This document shows, in pieces, positions 61,084-64,000 of a DNA stretch of 64,000 nucleotides. The DNA is from Akkermansia muciniphila (GTDB lineage: Bacteria > Verrucomicrobiota > Verrucomicrobiia > Verrucomicrobiales > Akkermansiaceae): assembly GCA_945890645.1 (NCBI GenBank), contig CAMDCV010000007.1, positions 58,470 to 122,469 of the forward strand. The letters are read 5' to 3'. Position 1 is the first letter of the stretch. The number at the start of each line of letters is the position of its first letter. A program made the position numbers and the translations under genes. The notes under the pieces were generated by a model. The model saw only the letters and a list, made by a program, of their open reading frames with translations. It made no database searches and had not been told where the DNA came from.

Positions 61084-62112
61084 TTATTCCGTCCAGTCGA
61101 GCACGATCTTGCCCGATTGGCCGGACATCATGGTTTGGAACGCTGTTTCATAGTCAGTGTAGTGAAAACGGTGCGTGATAACTGGGGAAATATCGAGGCC
61201 CGCGCGGATCATGCTGCTCATTTTGTACCAAGTTTCAAACATTTCGCGTCCGTAAATGCCTTTTAGTACTAAACCCTTGAAAATGACCTTGTCCCAGTCA
61301 ATCGCCACGCGATCTGGAAAGATCCCTAACAACGAAACTTTTGCTCCGTTAGAGGTGTGCTCGAGAATGTCCTGCAAGCCCGATGGATGACCTGACATCT
61401 CCAAGGCCACATCAAAGCCCTCTTTCATGCCGAGTTCTGTTTTTACATCGGCCATGGTTTCTTCGGCAATATTCACCGTGCGTGTGGCACCGAGTTTTTT
61501 CGCCAACTCCAGGCGCCAGGGATTAACATCGGTCACCACCACGTGGCGAGCCCCTGCGAAACGACATACCGCCGCCGCCATGCAACCGATCGGACCGGCT
61601 CCTGTGATCAGGACATCCTCCGCAACCAAATTCCAGGACAGCGCAGTGTGCACGGCATTTCCGAGTGGATCGAAGGTGGAAATCACTTCCTCAGGAATGC
61701 TCGGATCGACCTTGTAAACATTGCGTGCGGGGATCGATAAAAGTTGAGCGAATGCACCTTGCCGATTGACTCCGACTCCAAGCGTATTCGGACACAGATG
61801 TTGTCGACCACCCAAACAGTTACGGCATCGTCCACAAACGATGTGACCTTCACCCGACACGAGATCACCGGGTTTTAAATCATCAACACCAGAGCCAACG
61901 GCCTCGACCACGCCACAAAACTCATGTCCCACTGCCATTGGCACGGGTATGGTTCGTTGCGCCCAAGAATCCCATTTATAAATGTGAACATCCGTGCCGC
62001 AGATCGACGTTTTTTTGATTCGAATCAGCGCATCCATGGGACCCATTTCTGGTTCTGGAATATCCTGCAACCACAGGCCCGGTTCTGCTTTGGCTTTAAC
62101 GAGTGCTTTCAT
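61084..62112 (-). CDS. tdh: L-threonine 3-dehydrogenase
   Basis: The zinc-dependent alcohol dehydrogenase fold shows the catalytic Zn ligands in [19 protein letters not shown] and GHEF, the structural zinc Cys cluster [15 protein letters not shown], and the NAD motif [23 protein letters not shown] and [10 protein letters not shown] are specific for Tdh. The ATG at 62112 gives 342 residues, one more than E. coli Tdh; a start at 62127 adds five residues. The enzyme oxidises threonine to 2-amino-3-ketobutyrate. The usual partner kbl is not adjacent. Confidence 0.92.
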   Translation of the reverse strand: MKALVKAKAEPGLWLQDIPEPEMGPMDALIRIKKTSICGTDVHIYKWDSWAQRTIPVPMAVGHEFCGVVEAVGSGVDDLKPGDLVSGEGHIVCGRCRNCLGGRQHLCPNTLGVGVNRQGAFAQLLSIPARNVYKVDPSIPEEVISTFDPLGNAVHTALSWNLVAEDVLITGAGPIGCMAAAVCRFAGARHVVVTDVNPWRLELAKKLGATRTVNIAEETMADVKTELGMKEGFDVALEMSGHPSGLQDILEHTSNGAKVSLLGIFPDRVAIDWDKVIFKGLVLKGIYGREMFETWYKMSSMIRAGLDISPVITHRFHYTDYETAFQTMMSGQSGKIVLDWTE

Positions 62113-62212
62113 GAAAATCTTTTTCACCCGCGCTGGGCGGGCAAAGTCTCTCTATTTCAGTCGCCGAATCAAGCGGATAGTGCCCCTGAGCAGGAAAATC
62201 ATACACTGCCCA

Positions 62213-63280
62213 TTAGCCGACTTTGATCGCATGTGTGCGTTCTTCAATGTATCGTCGACAGGCCCATGCTAGCAAGCCCGTCACCAGGACATAACATGGG
62301 AGTCTCAACCAAATAGCAAGCGTCGGATCAATCCGTGGATCCCACAAAAACCAGAAGATCTTGCCGACGCAGAGTGGCGCGAGATTGTGAAACAAATAAA
62401 TGCCATAGGACCACTGACCCAGCCGCACCATGACCGGATGTTCTAGCAAGGCGGAGGCAAGACCGCAACGTCCCTGTGCCGCGCGTGATATCAGAGCCAT
62501 AAAAGCGATCGCGAGAAAAGTTTGCTGCGTGTGACACCAATGCGGAATCGCCCGACCCATCTCCCAGGAGATATACAAAAACAAATAAGCGCCTAACGAA
62601 ACGAGACCCACCAAATCCATGAAACGATGGGGAAAAACGATGCCTCGGTGCATCCACACCGCAAGCAAAGAACCGAGGGCAAAGTTATCGAGCAATCCCC
62701 AAGGTATTAAGTCCATCGACAACCACCCGCCCGCTTCCGAAGTGAGGCGGGTCAATGGCGCTCCCAAACACAACAGTAGCAGAATCGGCACCATCCACGT
62801 ACGCGGCACGAATAAAATAATAATGGGCCAGACGAGGTAATATTGTTGCTCCACGGCTAAGGTCCAAAAATGCGAGATGCCCGGGGGCCAATAACCGAGA
62901 TCCAGGATGAGAAAGTTTTGGATATTGAGAATCCACCAATGAGGGGCTTGCCAGATTTCCTTGACGCCGAACAATGCCGCTAACGCCAATGCTGTGTAAT
63001 AGGCTGGGTAGATGCGCAAGAGTCGCTTCAAATGAAATCGACGCAGGATTGTTTTAATCGGAAGAGTTTCTCTTTCGCGCAACAATCCCTGCGTCATCAA
63101 AAACCCGCTTAATACAAAAAACAAAAACAATCCCGCTTCCGTGGGAAAATGATAACGCCACGATGCGGGCAACCAGTGATGATACATCACCCCCGTCATC
63201 GCCACAGCTCGCAAGCCGTCCAGTTGGGGCATGTAATTCCTCGCTCCGCTCACCCGCGCAGTGTGCTGAAATTTTGTCAT
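62213..63280 (-). CDS. Acyltransferase 3 family membrane protein (OafA/YrhL type)
   Basis: The start of the domain (MPQLDGLRAVAMTGVMYHHW) contains the catalytic His, and about ten membrane helices follow, with the motifs FFVLSGFLMTQGLL and FWTLAVEQQYYLVWP. These enzymes O-acylate sugars of lipopolysaccharide, peptidoglycan or other glycans. The Met at 63280 is chosen; one at 63316 adds twelve residues and one at 63232 starts right at the domain. It is divergent from aroK and no polysaccharide cluster is visible. Confidence 0.88.
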   Translation of the reverse strand: MTKFQHTARVSGARNYMPQLDGLRAVAMTGVMYHHWLPASWRYHFPTEAGLFLFFVLSGFLMTQGLLRERETLPIKTILRRFHLKRLLRIYPAYYTALALAALFGVKEIWQAPHWWILNIQNFLILDLGYWPPGISHFWTLAVEQQYYLVWPIIILFVPRTWMVPILLLLCLGAPLTRLTSEAGGWLSMDLIPWGLLDNFALGSLLAVWMHRGIVFPHRFMDLVGLVSLGAYLFLYISWEMGRAIPHWCHTQQTFLAIAFMALISRAAQGRCGLASALLEHPVMVRLGQWSYGIYLFHNLAPLCVGKIFWFLWDPRIDPTLAIWLRLPCYVLVTGLLAWACRRYIEERTHAIKVG

Positions 63281-63366
63281 CTGACAAGCCGAGTGTCGCG
63301 ACTTACGAAAAATCAATGCGAGAATTTTTGATTTTACCCAGCCGCCTTTCCTGTCACTGTAAACCC

Positions 63367-63921
63367 ATGAATCACACGGGGACTAGCGTCCGCAATATCA
63401 TACTCATCGGCTTTATGGGCTGTGGTAAGTCGACCATTGGTCGCGAACTCAAACGCATGATGGGATTTGTCTGGATCGATACCGATGCAGAGATTGAAGC
63501 ACGAGCGCAATGCAGCATTACCGACATTTTCGCTCAAATCGGCGAAGAGGGATTTCGCGATATGGAAACGCAGGTCCTGCGCGACTTGATTGAGAATAAA
63601 ATGCAATCGACCATCATCTCGACGGGTGGGGGAGCGGTTCTGCGAGAAGAAAACCGCAAGCTATTGCGCCAACTCGGCTACGTCGTATGGTTGCGAGCCG
63701 GTGTCGATACAATTTATCAACGCACGAAAAAAAACCGCACTCGCCCTATCCTACAAACCGACAATCCGCGCACGGTCATTGAGGATCTGCTCGCGCTGCG
63801 TGAACCAATCTATCGGGAATGCGCGCATTTGATCATCGATGTGGCTGGCCTCAATCGCACGGAAATTTCCGCAGGGATTGTCGAGAGCGCGCGCTACTTT
63901 TTTGCCCAACATAGTGAATGA
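63367..63921 (+). CDS. aroK: Shikimate kinase
   Basis: The 184-residue protein has Walker A GFMGCGKSTIGR, the shikimate-binding DTDAEIE, ISTGGGAVLR and the lid Arg region RTRPIL. It phosphorylates shikimate in the aromatic amino acid pathway. The ATG at 63367 is the only start that fits; the open frame upstream to 63163 overlaps the divergent acyltransferase gene. The stop overlaps the start of the next gene (ATGA). Confidence 0.93.
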   Translation: MNHTGTSVRNIILIGFMGCGKSTIGRELKRMMGFVWIDTDAEIEARAQCSITDIFAQIGEEGFRDMETQVLRDLIENKMQSTIISTGGGAVLREENRKLLRQLGYVVWLRAGVDTIYQRTKKNRTRPILQTDNPRTVIEDLLALREPIYRECAHLIIDVAGLNRTEISAGIVESARYFFAQHSE

Positions 63922-64000
63922 TTACCGTGGATTCTCAGTCTTTGGCCACCAACATTCGAGCGCAGGCCCTGGCCTGTGGCTTTGATGACTGTCGTTTTGC
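63918..64000 (+). CDS. queG: Probable epoxyqueuosine reductase, N-terminal fragment (cut by window edge)
   Basis: The frame starts with ATG at 63918, overlapping the aroK stop by four bases, and stays open to the end (28 codons visible). The visible residues LATNIRAQALACGFDDCRFA resemble the start of QueG, which reduces epoxyqueuosine to queuosine in tRNA. The assignment rests on this short segment only. Confidence 0.55.
   Translation, partial: MITVDSQSLATNIRAQALACGFDDCRF

Overview
The window is a gene-dense bacterial chromosome segment, most probably from the Verrucomicrobiota or a close relative in the PVC group. This is inferred from three things: a UvrA of double length (two complete UvrA units in one 1836-residue chain, as known in chlamydiae), a DUF1080 family secreted protein, and DUF6600 and DUF6515 cell-envelope proteins. 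No rRNA, tRNA, CRISPR array, intact transposase or prophage was seen. Shine-Dalgarno sequences are mostly absent. Instead many genes have a sigma70-like promoter whose -10 box ends only 5-7 bases before the start codon, which predicts leaderless transcripts.

Layout. 1-5.7 kb is an accessory block on the + strand: the 3' part of a type ISP-like restriction-modification enzyme, a HipA-like kinase, two tandem DUF3037 proteins and an unknown protein. 5.75-10.65 kb (-) holds a likely operon of oligopeptidase, MidA-like methyltransferase, DUF2459 lipoprotein and a XerD-like recombinase. 10.8-19.5 kb holds uppS, an orphan ExbD, a BrnT/BrnA-like toxin-antitoxin pair, a VanZ-like protein and the giant uvrA. 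19.5-27 kb holds a HIT protein and a complete Yej-type peptide ABC importer (two permeases, binding protein, two ATPases). 27-34 kb holds mutY, a PP2C phosphatase, a TPR-sulfotransferase, a polysaccharide deacetylase, a DUF3127 protein, a HAD phosphatase and infC.

34-46 kb holds a DUF5069 protein, a D-Ala-D-Ala dipeptidase, a beta-propeller protein, a YpfJ metalloprotease, an exported superoxide dismutase, a DUF6515 lipoprotein, an OmpA-like protein, a CsbD protein, a large VWA membrane protein, an unrecognised 528-residue protein and ppnP. 46-57 kb holds an aldo/keto reductase, dgt, a DUF6600 protein with a 93-bp tandem repeat, a PotD-like lipoprotein, a DUF58 protein, a DUF2007/zinc-ribbon protein, a heparinase and an MsbA-like exporter. 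57.2-58.4 kb is a low-density island in which two diverged inverted copies of one repeat flank an orphan lipoprotein gene. 58.6-64 kb holds a DUF1080 protein, a glucan phosphorylase homologue lacking the PLP lysine, tdh, an acyltransferase, aroK and the start of queG.

No single obviously new system stands out. The best candidates for follow-up are the accessory block at the left edge, the palindromic element read through in frame inside its methylase gene, the leaderless promoter architecture, the possible AUA start of infC, the Yej importer with extra domains in three subunits, the lysine-less phosphorylase, and the inverted-repeat island near 57.2-58.4 kb.
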